From: Brevibacterium jeotgali
GTDB lineage: Bacteria > Actinomycetota > Actinomycetes > Actinomycetales > Brevibacteriaceae
Assembly (NCBI RefSeq): GCF_900169175.1
Contig: NZ_FXZM01000001.1
Span: forward strand, 248,001 to 312,000
DNA: 64,000 nucleotides
Direction: 5' to 3'
In this document: piece by piece, positions 25,541 to 34,179 of the stretch
Layout of the letters: each line of letters begins with the position of its first letter
Numbering within the stretch: position 1 is the first letter of the stretch
The notes under the pieces: model-generated
Told to the model about the DNA's origin: nothing
Seen by the model: only the letters and a program-made list of their open reading frames with translations
Databases searched by the model: none
Program-made: the position numbers and the translations under genes

Positions 25541-27042
25541 CCAGCCAGCTCTCCCAGCATCTTGCCGGGGCTCAGGATGCCCCGCGGATCGAATTCCCTC
25601 TTGACGGCGACGTGGAGCCGCTGTGCGACCGGGTCGAGTTCCCGTGCGAGCCACCTGTTCTTCAGCACTCCCACACCGTGCTCGCCCGTGATCGTCCCGC
25701 CGAGCGCCAGCCCCGTCGCCATGATCGCGTCGAATGCCGCGTGGGCACGGGCGACGGAGGGCTGGTCCTGCGCGTCGAAGAGCACGTTCGGGTGCATGTT
25801 CCCGTCACCGGCGTGCCCGGCGACGGCGATGAGCACGTCGTGCTCGTCCGCGATGCTCCGCATCCGCGTGAAGAACTCTGCGAGTGCTGCGCGCGGCAGG
25901 CACACGTCGTCGACGAGCTCGCCCCCGCCGTTCGCCATCGCGTACTTCTCCAGCGCGTGTCCCACGGACCTGCGCGCAGCGATGAACATCTCCGAGTCGG
26001 CGGGGTCGTCGGAGATCGTCACCTCCGTCGCGCCCTGGGACTCCGCGATCCGCTCGAACACCGCGAGATCGGCGGCCGCCCGTTCGAGCGATCCGTCGCC
26101 GTTCGCCTGGACCAGCAGCATCGCCGCCGCGCCCTCCGGCAGACCGAAGTCGCCGTAGTCGTTGATGCACTCGATCGACTGTCCGTCGAGGATCTCCAGC
26201 AGCGACGGCGTCGCTCCGGACGACATGAACTCCGTGATCGTGCGAGCGGCGTCGCGGATGTCGTCGAAGAGCGCCACCCCCGTGATGGGGTCGGGGATCG
26301 CGGGGATCAGTTCGACGACGATCTCGACGACGACGCCCAGCGTCCCCTCCGATCCGACGAAGAGGCTCGCGAGGTCCAGCCCCGCAACGCCCTTGGCCGT
26401 GGGCCGCCCCACCGTCGTGATCGAGCCGTCGGCCAGGACGACTGTCAGTCTGCGGACGTAGTCCTTCGTGACGCCGTACTTCACGCAGCACAGTCCGCCG
26501 GCGTTCGTCGCGACGTTGCCGCCCAGAGTGGAGATGTCGACCGACCCCGGATCAGGCGGATAGGACAGTCCGTGCTCGACGAGTGCGTCCTTGAGGGTCC
26601 GGTTGAGGACACCGGGCTCCACCGTCGCGGTCTGTTCGACGGCATCGACGTCGAGGATGCGGTCCATTCCCGCGACATTCAGCAGAAGGGCGCCGTCCAC
26701 CCCGTTCGCCCCGCCGGACAGCCCTGTGAGCGCTCCCTGCGGGATGACGGGTACTCGGTGCTCGTGTGCGAAGCGGAGGGTGGTCTGCACGTCCGCGGTG
26801 CTGCGTGCGCGGACGAGGGCCCGAGGCGCACCGATCGGCGCGAACACTGCGCGATCCCTCGAATGCGCGGCGACGACGTCCGGGTCGTCGACCACGGCAC
26901 CCGGGCTGAGAGCCTCGACGAGCGGTGCAAGGTCGACCGGGACCTCGGGCGCGGTCAGCCCGAGCGCGGCGGGCTCGGTGAGGAGTGCCGGTGCCGCGTC
27001 GACGGCTCCCGAATCGCTGCCGCCGGTGTGCGCGGCCGTCAT
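25537..27042 (-). CDS. FAD-linked 2-hydroxyacid oxidase/dehydrogenase, GlcD-type
   Basis: A 501-residue flavoprotein of the VAO/PCMH family. The FAD-binding region has PQGALTGLSGGANG and SVDISTLGGNVATNAGG; the C-terminal substrate domain has AVAGHAGDGNMHPN with the metal/substrate-binding histidines, and the family end TGEHGVGVLK. It is most like glycolate oxidase subunit GlcD and D-lactate dehydrogenase: it oxidises D-2-hydroxyacids to 2-oxoacids. No GlcE/GlcF partner is adjacent. It overlaps both neighbours by 4 bp (hisC-like upstream, tgt downstream), forming a tight three-gene operon. Confidence 0.88.
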   Translation of the reverse strand: MTAAHTGGSDSGAVDAAPALLTEPAALGLTAPEVPVDLAPLVEALSPGAVVDDPDVVAAHSRDRAVFAPIGAPRALVRARSTADVQTTLRFAHEHRVPVIPQGALTGLSGGANGVDGALLLNVAGMDRILDVDAVEQTATVEPGVLNRTLKDALVEHGLSYPPDPGSVDISTLGGNVATNAGGLCCVKYGVTKDYVRRLTVVLADGSITTVGRPTAKGVAGLDLASLFVGSEGTLGVVVEIVVELIPAIPDPITGVALFDDIRDAARTITEFMSSGATPSLLEILDGQSIECINDYGDFGLPEGAAAMLLVQANGDGSLERAAADLAVFERIAESQGATEVTISDDPADSEMFIAARRSVGHALEKYAMANGGGELVDDVCLPRAALAEFFTRMRSIADEHDVLIAVAGHAGDGNMHPNVLFDAQDQPSVARAHAAFDAIMATGLALGGTITGEHGVGVLKNRWLARELDPVAQRLHVAVKREFDPRGILSPGKMLGELAG

Positions 27043-28163
27043 GCGTCGCGCCCTCTCATGAACTCCTCGGCAACGTCCACGAGCCGCTCCATCGCCTCTC
27101 GCGGACCGACTGTGATCCGGACGCCTGCGCCCAGATTGCGCACGGCCAGGCCGCGGGCCATGCAGGCCTCGGAGAACGCCGCGGAGTCGTGCTGGCCCAG
27201 CGGCAGCCACACGAAGTTCCCACCGCTGGGAGGAACGGCGATGCCCATCTCCCGCAGCCGGGCGGCGAGGTCGTCACGCGCGGCACCGACCTCCTTCGCC
27301 CGCACGAGCACCTCGTCGCGCACTGCGAGGGACACGAGACCCGCCGCCTGACCGGCCGCGCCCACGCTGAACGGGGCGATCGACTTGCGCATCTCGTGGA
27401 TGATCGCGGGGTGCGCCAGGGAGTAGCCGACCCGCAGACCGGCCAGTCCGTGCGCCTTCGAGAACGTCCTCAGCACCACCAGGTTCGAGTACGTGGCGAG
27501 CGCCTGCTCCGCGTCGACGGGGGCATCGAGGTTGCCCTCCGGTGTGCGGATGCGCGCTGCGGCCTCGCTGCCGTCCGCGAACTCCACATACGCCTCGTCG
27601 AGCACGACGATGAGGTCTTCGGGCACCTGCGACATGAAGGTGTCGAACTCCGTGTCCCCGAGCACCGTGCCGGTGGGGTTGTTGGGCGAGCAGAGGAGGA
27701 CCAGTCGTGTGTGATCGGTGATCGCCTCCGCCATCCCCGGCAGGTCGTGTCGGCCGTCCGCGTCGAGCGGCACGGCGATGCGGTCGGCGCCCGCGAAGCT
27801 GGTGAGCTGCGGGTACATCTCGAAGGACGGCCACGGGTACACCACCTGCGCGCCGGGCTCCAGGGTGATCCCGACGAGCGCGGCGAGGCTCTCCGAAGAA
27901 CCCGCCGACAGCACCACCTGATCCGTCGCCACATCGTGGAACCGGGCCAGCGCGGCAGTCAGGTCTGTCCCCGCCGGATCCGGATACAGGGCAGGGGTGT
28001 CCGACACCCCGGTGATCGCGTCGACGACCGCCGGCAGCGGCGCGAGGTGGTTCTCGTTCGACGACAGCTTGTAGCTGGTCATCCCCTCCACCGCGGCGGG
28101 AGGACGACCCGGGATATAGGCGGGAGTGTCGGCCAGGGAACGGCGCACGCGGAAGTTCGTCAT
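27039..28163 (-). CDS. Histidinol-phosphate/aromatic aminotransferase (HisC/Pat-like)
   Basis: A 374-residue fold-type I PLP enzyme. It begins RRSLADTPAYIPGR and continues KLSSNENHLAPLP; the PLP lysine is Lys236 in RTFSKAHGLAGLRVGY, and SPNNPTGT lies near 165. Actinobacteria often carry a second HisC homologue (Pat) acting on phenylpyruvate; with no his genes nearby this is the likelier role. ATG at 28163 lies 6 nt after CAGAAT, suggesting a leaderless mRNA; a longer frame to 28379 lacks support. It is divergent from the alpha/beta hydrolase gene. Confidence 0.85.
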   Translation of the reverse strand: MTNFRVRRSLADTPAYIPGRPPAAVEGMTSYKLSSNENHLAPLPAVVDAITGVSDTPALYPDPAGTDLTAALARFHDVATDQVVLSAGSSESLAALVGITLEPGAQVVYPWPSFEMYPQLTSFAGADRIAVPLDADGRHDLPGMAEAITDHTRLVLLCSPNNPTGTVLGDTEFDTFMSQVPEDLIVVLDEAYVEFADGSEAAARIRTPEGNLDAPVDAEQALATYSNLVVLRTFSKAHGLAGLRVGYSLAHPAIIHEMRKSIAPFSVGAAGQAAGLVSLAVRDEVLVRAKEVGAARDDLAARLREMGIAVPPSGGNFVWLPLGQHDSAAFSEACMARGLAVRNLGAGVRITVGPREAMERLVDVAEEFMRGRDA

Positions 28164-28169
28164 GCATAG

Positions 28170-28175
28170 ATTCTG
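28170..28175 (-). promoter_or_regulatory. -10 box CAGAAT, probable leaderless promoter of the hisC/pat-tgt operon
   Basis: CAGAAT on the minus strand is followed by 6 nt and ATG at 28163. Confidence 0.4.
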
Positions 28176-28220
28176 CCACCTCGCACTGACGCAGGGACCG
28201 GGGCCCGCCGGTGCATGCCC

Positions 28221-28226
28221 GATACT
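28221..28226 (+). promoter_or_regulatory. -10 box GATACT, leaderless or short-leader promoter of the hydrolase gene
   Basis: GATACT, then 7 nt (GGGAGGT), then ATG at 28234. The GGGAGG is too close to the ATG for a normal ribosome site, which favours leaderless translation. Confidence 0.4.
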
Positions 28227-28233
28227 GGGAGGT

Positions 28234-29391
28234 ATGGACGCCGAGCCCACCGCACCAGACACCGGCCGCCCTCCGATCGGACACGGCGGCGGCGCGCACG
28301 AGTGGCGGCCCGACGTGCTGGACGGGGGCTTCCGCTGCCTCCGCCTGCCGCTGCCGGAGGACGAGCAGGCCACGCTCATCGCCTACGACCCTGCGGCCGG
28401 AACACCCCTCTCAGCGATCGACCGGGACACCTGGTCGACGCTGGAGGACTCGATGCCGCGCGACCTCCTGGACGACGTCGCAGTCCTCTACCTCCACGGA
28501 TGGTCGGACTACTTCTACCACGCACACCTCGCCCGGTTCTGGTCGCACATGGGCGCCGACTTCTACGCGCTGGACCTGCGCGGCTACGGCCGGAACCTCG
28601 ATCCCGACCGCGTGGAGAAGGCGCACGCACCCCGCTCGGAAGACGACGACCACGTGCAGCGACCCGGGTACATCACGGACCTCGGGGAGTACGACGCAGA
28701 TCTCGAAGCCGCGCTCGCAGTCATCGAGGAGACCTCTCCTGGGCGGCGGATCATCGTGTCAGGCCACTCCACCGGGGGCCTGATCGCCGTGCTGTGGGCG
28801 GACCGCAACCCCGGACGCCTGAGCGGGATCACGCTCAATTCGCCGTGGCTCGAGTTCCAGTACTCGACCGCCATCCGCAAGATCCTCCAGCCGTTCCTGG
28901 GACGGGGACGGTCCGCCACCACCCCGCTGCGTCTCCGCATGCCGAACTACTCCGCCGTTGCGACGTCCGCGACGCACGGCCGCCTGCCCTACGACGCCCG
29001 GCTCAAGCCCACCGACTCCTTCCCCGTCTACGCCGGCTGGATCCGCGCGATCTTCGCGGGGCACGCCGCTGTGGAGGACGGACTGGAGGTCGACGCGCCC
29101 ATCCTCGTCCAGACGTCGTCGAGGAGTCTGCGGAAGATCGGATACGACCCGGAGATGGAGGCGACGGACATCGTCCTCGACGTCGACGCGATCGCCCGTC
29201 GATCCATCCACCTGGGACGGACCGTCGCCCTCAACCGCATCCCCGGCGCGATGCACGACCTCTTCCTCTCCCACCCCACAGCGCAGATCGAGGCGTTCTC
29301 CGGCCTCCTGCGGTTCGCCCGCGGGTTCCTGACCGCCGACGTCATGCCGTGGGGATCCTCGACGGCAGAGGGCTCGCCGGCGGGGACGTGA
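28234..29391 (+). CDS. Alpha/beta hydrolase (monoacylglycerol lipase-like)
   Basis: A 385-residue serine hydrolase. The oxyanion-side motif is VLYLHGWSDYFYH, followed by DLRGYGRN and the nucleophile elbow VSGHSTGGL with Ser179. A late histidine in IPGAMHDLFLSHP completes the probable triad. The layout fits the lysophospholipase/monoacylglycerol lipase group, but the substrate is unknown. It is divergent from the hisC/pat gene and 54 bp upstream of an aminotransferase gene that has its own promoter. Confidence 0.82.
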   Translation: MDAEPTAPDTGRPPIGHGGGAHEWRPDVLDGGFRCLRLPLPEDEQATLIAYDPAAGTPLSAIDRDTWSTLEDSMPRDLLDDVAVLYLHGWSDYFYHAHLARFWSHMGADFYALDLRGYGRNLDPDRVEKAHAPRSEDDDHVQRPGYITDLGEYDADLEAALAVIEETSPGRRIIVSGHSTGGLIAVLWADRNPGRLSGITLNSPWLEFQYSTAIRKILQPFLGRGRSATTPLRLRMPNYSAVATSATHGRLPYDARLKPTDSFPVYAGWIRAIFAGHAAVEDGLEVDAPILVQTSSRSLRKIGYDPEMEATDIVLDVDAIARRSIHLGRTVALNRIPGAMHDLFLSHPTAQIEAFSGLLRFARGFLTADVMPWGSSTAEGSPAGT

Positions 29392-29433
29392 CCGGCACGC
29401 GGACGGTCCGATGGCGCGGCGCGCCGGGAGCTC

Positions 29434-29439
29434 TAGGAT
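29434..29439 (+). promoter_or_regulatory. -10 box TAGGAT, leaderless promoter of the aminotransferase gene
   Basis: TAGGAT, 6 nt, then ATG at 29446. Confidence 0.5.
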
Positions 29440-29445
29440 GCGGGC

Positions 29446-30663
29446 ATGACTGAGATCACACACGATGAGTGGTTCCCCCGGCTCGCCGCCCGCGCGCAGG
29501 GCGGACCCAGTGACCTGTCCGCCATCCTGGCGCTGGCCTCCGCCGGCGGGGACCTCGTCGACTTCTCCGGCGGCTTCCCGGATCCCTCCCTCTACGACAC
29601 GGCACTGCTGGGCGAGACCGCGTCGAAGGCCATCGCGTCGAAGCCCGGGGTCGCGCTCCAGTACGCACCCAACTACGGCATCGCCTCGCTGCGCGAGGTG
29701 CTGCGCGGGGAGGTCGCCCGCACGCAGGGCGTCACGCCCGCCGCGGATGGCCTGATCGTCACGTCCGGGGGCGTCGACGCGATCACACTCGTGTCGAAGT
29801 CGATGCTCGACCACGGGGACGCAGTGCTCGTCGAAGCGCCGTCGTACCTGGGAGCCTTCAGCGTGTTCCGCTCACACGACGGCGCGTGCTTCTCGATGCG
29901 CAACGACGAGGACGGGCTGATCCCGGCCAGCATCGAGGAGGCGTACGAACAGGCCCGGGCCGCCGGCCACCCGCCCAAGGTCGTCTACGTCATTCCCGAC
30001 TTCCAGAACCCCTCGGGGCTCCGCCTGTCGCTCGAGAGGCGGGGCGAGATCATCGAGATCGCCAGGCGGCTGGGCCTGCTCGTCCTCGAGGACGTCGCAT
30101 ACCGCGATCTCGCGTTCGACGGTTCGTCCATCGAGTCGCTCTACGCACTGGGGCCGGACGTCACGGTGCAGATGGGCACGTTCTCGAAGACCTTCACTCC
30201 GGGCACGCGGATGGGCTGGGCCTGCGGACCCGCGACCGTCATCGACGCGATGGCGCAGGCGAAGACCAACACGGACCAGTGCGCGGGGGCCCTGGGGCAG
30301 ACGATCCTCGAGTCCTACATCGCAGAGGGCCACTACGCGGCCTCCCTGCCGATCCTTCGCAGCGCCTATGCGGCGCGCTGCGCGGGGCTCATGGACGCAC
30401 TCGCAGAGGGTCTGGGCGACCGCGCCTCGTGGACGCACCCGGGCGGAGGCTTCTTCACCTGGCTGGAGATCCCGGGCGTCGACTCGACGCAGCTGGCGGC
30501 CGCAGCGGCTGAGGAGGGCGTCGCGTTCGTGCCGGGCGGACCGTTCTTCGCGGACTCGCGGCCCAACGCGAACATCCGTCTGAGCTTCTCCCGGACGACC
30601 GTCGATCGGATGGGCGAGGGGGTTGCGCGCCTGCGGAGGTCGATCGAGCGCGTGGAGGGGTGA
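29446..30663 (+). CDS. PLP-dependent aminotransferase (2-aminoadipate/LysN-like, MocR-type fold)
   Basis: A 405-residue class I/II aminotransferase. The N-terminus VDFSGGFPDPSLYD and QYAPNYGIASLREVL are typical of the 2-aminoadipate/kynurenine aminotransferase group. YVIPDFQNPSG forms the PLP-phosphate/pyridine contact region and Lys248 in MGTFSKTFTPGTRMGW is the Schiff-base lysine. No HTH domain is attached. It transfers an amino group between an amino acid and a 2-oxoacid; the preferred substrate cannot be told. It probably has a leaderless mRNA. Confidence 0.85.
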   Translation: MTEITHDEWFPRLAARAQGGPSDLSAILALASAGGDLVDFSGGFPDPSLYDTALLGETASKAIASKPGVALQYAPNYGIASLREVLRGEVARTQGVTPAADGLIVTSGGVDAITLVSKSMLDHGDAVLVEAPSYLGAFSVFRSHDGACFSMRNDEDGLIPASIEEAYEQARAAGHPPKVVYVIPDFQNPSGLRLSLERRGEIIEIARRLGLLVLEDVAYRDLAFDGSSIESLYALGPDVTVQMGTFSKTFTPGTRMGWACGPATVIDAMAQAKTNTDQCAGALGQTILESYIAEGHYAASLPILRSAYAARCAGLMDALAEGLGDRASWTHPGGGFFTWLEIPGVDSTQLAAAAAEEGVAFVPGGPFFADSRPNANIRLSFSRTTVDRMGEGVARLRRSIERVEG

Positions 30664-30807
30664 GGCGGAGGCCCCGTCCGCTGACAGAGGCGACCAGCCA
30701 GAGTCGACCAGCCCCCGTCGGGCCTCGACAGCTCAGCCTCCGGGCCAGCGACGGGCCGCTGACGGTCCACGCGGGCGCTGAGCCTGCGACTGCAGGAGCA
30801 GATACGA

Positions 30808-30842
30808 AAACGCCGGGTCTCAATATCTGAGACCCGGCGTTT
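30808..30842 (-). terminator. Hairpin terminator after tRNA-Ser(CGA)
   Basis: A 15-bp perfect stem with a 5-nt loop ends in TTTTCG when read on the minus strand, starting 4 nt after the tRNA CCA end. It may also terminate the converging aminotransferase gene. Confidence 0.75.
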
Positions 30843-30846
30843 CACA

Positions 30847-30937
30847 TGGCGGTAGCGGTGGGATTTGAACCCACGGTAGGGGGTTGCCCTACACGACATT
30901 TCGAGTGTCGCACCTTCGGCCGCTCGGACACGCTACC
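30847..30937 (-). tRNA. tRNA-Ser(CGA)
   Basis: Class II tRNA on the minus strand: acceptor GGTAGCG/CGCTACC, anticodon stem CGACA/TGTCG around loop CTCGAAA (anticodon CGA, reads UCG), long variable arm, T-loop GGTTCAAATCC, discriminator G, CCA encoded. A promoter TTGGGT-N18-TACAGT lies upstream (30945-30974). Confidence 0.93.
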
Positions 30938-30944
30938 GCCGACA

Positions 30945-30974
30945 ACTGTACACACGCGGCGGCTCGTCACCCAA
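30945..30974 (-). promoter_or_regulatory. Promoter of tRNA-Ser(CGA)
   Basis: On the minus strand TTGGGT and TACAGT are separated by 18 bp; the -10 box is 7 nt from the mature tRNA 5' end. Confidence 0.5.
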
Positions 30975-31010
30975 ATCGTCTTCTGTGAGCTGCAGCACGC
31001 CTCGGTGATC

Positions 31011-31538
31011 TCAGTCCGCGGCCCGGTTCGCGGCGAAGAAGTCGGTGAGCAGCGCCGCGCATTCGTGGGCCAGGATTCCGGCGTAGACGTCGGGGCGGTG
31101 CAGCGACGCACGGTCGCGCGGCAGATCCCACACCGACCCACAGGCGCCGGCCTTGTCGTCCCAGGCGCCGAACACGATCCCGTCGACACGGGCGGCCACT
31201 GCCGCACCTGTGCACATGACGCACGGCTCCAAGGTGACCACGAGAACCGTCCCGTCGAGGCGCCACCGTCCCAGGTCCGCGGCCGCGGCGCGCAGCGCGA
31301 CGACCTCGGCGTGCCCCGTCGGGTCGTGGACAGCCTCCCGCACGTTGTGCCCCAGCCCGCGCACCGCCCCCTCCGAGTCGACCACCACGGCACCGACGGG
31401 CACATCGGATGAGGCGGCCGCCTCGGCGGCGACCGCGAGCGCCATCCTCATCCACGCCTCGTGCTCGGACCTCGGCGCCAGACCCGTGCGCGGAACCGGG
31501 GCGGCCGACGATCCGGCCGCCCCCTCCGATGCGGCCAT
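31011..31538 (-). CDS. tadA: tRNA adenosine(34) deaminase TadA
   Basis: A 175-residue zinc-dependent deaminase that converts A34 to inosine in tRNA-Arg(ACG). The zinc/catalytic motifs are [11 protein letters not shown] (His and catalytic Glu) and [11 protein letters not shown] (two Cys ligands). The C-terminus [17 protein letters not shown] matches TadA. The first 25 residues are low-complexity; ATG at 31538 starts 5 bp after the stop of the TadA-partner gene, without a clear ribosome site, so coupling is likely. Its expected substrate gene, tRNA-Arg(ACG), is at 57101-57176. Confidence 0.92.
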   Translation of the reverse strand: MAASEGAAGSSAAPVPRTGLAPRSEHEAWMRMALAVAAEAAASSDVPVGAVVVDSEGAVRGLGHNVREAVHDPTGHAEVVALRAAAADLGRWRLDGTVLVVTLEPCVMCTGAAVAARVDGIVFGAWDDKAGACGSVWDLPRDRASLHRPDVYAGILAHECAALLTDFFAANRAAD

Positions 31539-31543
31539 GGAAG

Positions 31544-32092
31544 TCAGCGCGACGCCTCCAGGACCTCCGCGAACCCCACGGCCTCGCCCACGTGAGCGAC
31601 GATGCGCGCCGGGTCGGAGCTGTGGCGCTCGAGCTGATCCAGCAGCTCTGCCGCCTGCAGCCCGTCCCCCGCGAACAGGCTGGCATCGCCGCTCCACAGA
31701 GGCGGAGCCTCGAAGTCGAGCATCTGCGGCTCGTCCTCAGCCTCGTCGCCGTCGTCCTCCTCGAGCTCCTCGTCCGGGTCGACGACGTCGTCCTGCTCGT
31801 ACTCGTCAGGCTGGGAGTCGAGGTAGTCCACGAACAGCTCCGCGTACGGGCTCTGTGCCACGGCCCTCGCGTCGGAGAGGAACACTGCCGTCTCCTCCCC
31901 CACGACGCGGACGAACGCGAACCACTCGTCCTCATGCTCGATCACCGCGATCGCGTCCCCGTCTGCGGAGCCGTCGCCGGCGCCGTCGATGAGGTCGGCG
32001 AGCTCCGCGAGGTCCGCCACGTCTTCGACCGCGAGGTCGAGCAGGCGGAAGCGGTCATCGGTCCGGGACATCACTGCAGTGAAGTACGACAT
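31544..32092 (-). CDS. tRNA adenosine deaminase-associated protein
   Basis: A 182-residue acidic protein found next to tadA throughout actinobacteria (TIGR03941-type). It has two conserved halves, [21 protein letters not shown] near 60-80 and [18 protein letters not shown]-like [18 protein letters not shown] near 125-145, separated by a run of Asp/Glu (about 95-120). The function is not established; the partnership with TadA rests on conserved gene order. The ATG lies 6 nt after a GACAAT -10 box. It is divergent from upp with 69 bp between start codons. Confidence 0.85.
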   Translation of the reverse strand: MSYFTAVMSRTDDRFRLLDLAVEDVADLAELADLIDGAGDGSADGDAIAVIEHEDEWFAFVRVVGEETAVFLSDARAVAQSPYAELFVDYLDSQPDEYEQDDVVDPDEELEEDDGDEAEDEPQMLDFEAPPLWSGDASLFAGDGLQAAELLDQLERHSSDPARIVAHVGEAVGFAEVLEASR

Positions 32093-32098
32093 GCCTCC

Positions 32099-32104
32099 AT
32101 TGTC
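32099..32104 (-). promoter_or_regulatory. -10 box GACAAT, leaderless promoter of the tadA operon
   Basis: GACAAT on the minus strand, 6 nt, then ATG at 32092. Confidence 0.5.
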
Positions 32105-32148
32105 ACCGATTCGCCGCGGATGTCACTGTCGGACCGGGCGCCCTCCGG

Positions 32149-32154
32149 TAGATT
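32149..32154 (+). promoter_or_regulatory. -10 box TAGATT, leaderless promoter of upp
   Basis: TAGATT, 7 nt, then ATG at 32162; there is no ribosome-site-like sequence in between. Confidence 0.55.
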
Positions 32155-32161
32155 CGCACCC

Positions 32162-32797
32162 ATGGACCTCCACGTCGCAGATCACCCCCTCATCGCCCAC
32201 AAGCTCACCGTCCTGCGGGACGCGCAGACCGATTCGTCCCGGTTCCGCACCCTCACCGACGAACTCGTCATGCTGCTGTCCTACGAGGCGACCCGCGGCA
32301 TCCGCACGGAGCCCAAGGACGTGACCACCCCGGTGAGCACGACGACCGGCACGGCACTGTCCGCCCCCCGTCCCGTGGTCGTCCCGATCCTGCGCGCCGG
32401 CCTGGGCATGCTCGAGGGGATGCTCAAGATGCTGCCGACCGCGGAGGTCGGGTTCCTGGGGATGGTCCGCGACGACGAGACGTTCGACGTCCACGCATAC
32501 GCAGAGCGCCTCCCGGCGGACCTCACCGACCGGCAGGTGTTCGTCCTCGACCCGATGCTCGCGACCGGAGGCACACTCGCTATGGCGATCGACTTCCTGC
32601 TGGAACGAGGCGTCTCGAGCGTCACGGCAGTCTGCCTGGTCAGCGCCCCGGAGGGCGTCGAGGCCATCGCGGAGAAGTACCGAGGGATCACGGAGGTCAC
32701 CGTGCACACCGCAGCCCTCGACGAGCGCCTCAACGAGAAGGGGTACATCGTCCCCGGCCTCGGCGACGCCGGGGACCGCCTCTACGGCATCGTCTGA
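32162..32797 (+). CDS. upp: Uracil phosphoribosyltransferase
   Basis: A 211-residue enzyme of pyrimidine salvage: uracil + PRPP to UMP + pyrophosphate. It has [17 protein letters not shown], the PRPP-binding [15 protein letters not shown] (about 120-135) and the uracil-binding C-terminus [17 protein letters not shown]. The length equals that of E. coli Upp. Translation appears leaderless. A strong hairpin follows at 32910-32949 after two 28-bp direct repeats. Confidence 0.97.
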   Translation: MDLHVADHPLIAHKLTVLRDAQTDSSRFRTLTDELVMLLSYEATRGIRTEPKDVTTPVSTTTGTALSAPRPVVVPILRAGLGMLEGMLKMLPTAEVGFLGMVRDDETFDVHAYAERLPADLTDRQVFVLDPMLATGGTLAMAIDFLLERGVSSVTAVCLVSAPEGVEAIAEKYRGITEVTVHTAALDERLNEKGYIVPGLGDAGDRLYGIV

Positions 32798-32812
32798 GAA
32801 TCACCGCACCAG

Positions 32813-32868
32813 GACCCCCGCCCGCGACCAGCGGTTGAGAGACCCCCGCCTGCGACCAGCGGGCGAGA
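32813..32868. repeat. 28-bp tandem direct repeat downstream of upp
   Basis: Two adjacent 28-bp units beginning GACCCCCGCC and ending GAGA, with 25 of 28 positions identical. Each includes GCGACCAGCGG. They lie between the upp stop codon and its terminator. Confidence 0.8.
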
Positions 32869-32909
32869 ACACCGCGCCAGAGGCTCGGTGCGCCTCCACC
32901 CGGTGACAC

Positions 32910-32949
32910 GCAGAAGACGCCCCAGACCCACCTCTGGGGCGTCTTCTGC
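32910..32949 (+). terminator. Hairpin terminator after upp
   Basis: A perfect 17-bp stem with loop CCCACC, followed by ATT. It ends the upp transcript, over 100 nt after the stop codon. Confidence 0.75.
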
Positions 32950-33227
32950 ATTCACCGGTTGGCACTGGAATGACCCATGCAGTCACAGTGCGTAACACTT
33001 CGTCACATAAGTCTTGCGTCTTCACGGAGTGGCGACAACAATGGCGATCATGCAGTCAGTGGCCTCACATCGAGCGATCTCGCAATGCCCCGTCGCCAGC
33101 ACGGCGATGCCATGCGTTCGCGACGTCCACTGACACCTGCTGTGCCGGTCGCGAACGAGATCTTCCACAGCGCACTCGGCGGACGCCCACGCGTCCACCG
33201 CACAGATCACGTCGTTCCAGGAGAGCC

Positions 33228-34094
33228 ATGAGCGCCGCAGCACCGCAGCCCACGCCCATCCACCCGCGCAGTGCCCGCGCCGCACGCCGAACCGGAGCTC
33301 GCTTGACCCCCATCGACCCGCAGACGGCCCCTCGCACCTACGGACCGTCAGGAGTGTCCGCGGGTCCGCGCGCGGCACGCGGCATCGTCCTCTACGTCGG
33401 CCTGGACGAAGCGAAGGCCGCGGCAGAGGGCACGAATCTCACGGAGATCGCCCAGGCCCTCAAGGACCATGTGTCGGAGCTGGCGTCCGCAGCAGAGACG
33501 CAGGCCATCATCGCCCTCGCTCCTGACGGTCTGGGCAACGACATCGACGCTGTGCGAGCAGTCTCCAACGGGTCCCAGTCCGCGACCGGGAGCCCTGCGG
33601 GGATGCACGGCCCCGTCCGCCAGCGCATCCCCTCCCGGCTCAGCCCTCCGCCACGCCGTGAGGACCTCCCTGCGGCCCCTGCGCATCAGGTCTCTCCGGC
33701 ACCGCCCGCACCCTTCACTGCTGCCGCGCCACCCGCACAGCCCGCCATCAGGTCCAAGTCGCACCCGAATGAGCACGCTCCCGTGCGCATCGACATCCCC
33801 CGTCGTGAGGTCCACACCGACGACGCGCTCGTGACTGTGACGAACAAGGAGTTCGACCTGCTCGCCACCCTCGTCGCGAACACTGGTCGCACGCTGTCCC
33901 GCGAGGACCTCATCGACGCCCTCTGGTCCGAAGGTGGGGATCGACCGGATGCGAGGACCGTCGACGTGCACGTGCGTCGGCTGCGCCGCCGCCTGGGCGG
34001 ATACTCGTCCATCGTCCGCACCATCCGCGGCACCGGCTACCGCTACGACGAGCATCCGGATGTCGCAGTCTGGCAGGCGCGCGCCAGCTACTGA
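33228..34094 (+). CDS. Orphan winged-helix transcriptional regulator (OmpR/PhoB-type DNA-binding domain)
   Basis: A 288-residue protein. The C-terminal third (about 185-280) is an OmpR/PhoB winged helix: VTNKEFDLLATLVANTGRTLSREDL, then DARTVDVHVRRLRRRLG and RTIRGTGYRY. The N-terminal half has ARGIVLYVGLDEAKAAAEG and a helical LTEIAQALKDHVSELA but no phospho-acceptor aspartate pattern of a receiver domain; a proline/alanine linker (about 115-185) joins the parts. No sensor kinase is adjacent. It is probably a DNA-binding regulator whose signal is unknown. AGGAGA lies about 6 nt before the ATG; the open frame upstream to 32970 is rejected. Confidence 0.8.
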   Translation: MSAAAPQPTPIHPRSARAARRTGARLTPIDPQTAPRTYGPSGVSAGPRAARGIVLYVGLDEAKAAAEGTNLTEIAQALKDHVSELASAAETQAIIALAPDGLGNDIDAVRAVSNGSQSATGSPAGMHGPVRQRIPSRLSPPPRREDLPAAPAHQVSPAPPAPFTAAAPPAQPAIRSKSHPNEHAPVRIDIPRREVHTDDALVTVTNKEFDLLATLVANTGRTLSREDLIDALWSEGGDRPDARTVDVHVRRLRRRLGGYSSIVRTIRGTGYRYDEHPDVAVWQARASY

Positions 34095-34167
34095 CCGGCC
34101 GATGGCCCCTGGTCGCCCATACGGCTGGCAGGGATCGTTCGTCCAGCATCACTCCAGAATCGAGACA

Positions 34168-34173
34168 TAGAAT
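34168..34173 (+). promoter_or_regulatory. -10 box TAGAAT, leaderless promoter
   Basis: TAGAAT, 6 nt, then the GTG start at 34180. Confidence 0.55.
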
Positions 34174-34179
34174 CTCCGG

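Larger units (their letters stand above)
32798..33227. other. Intergenic region between upp and winged-helix regulator
   Basis: It contains a 28-bp tandem direct repeat (32813-32868), a strong terminator hairpin (32910-32949), then a less GC-rich stretch (32950-33060) with TGACC/GTCAC words, probably the promoter of the regulator gene. No convincing ORF is present. Confidence 0.5.
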
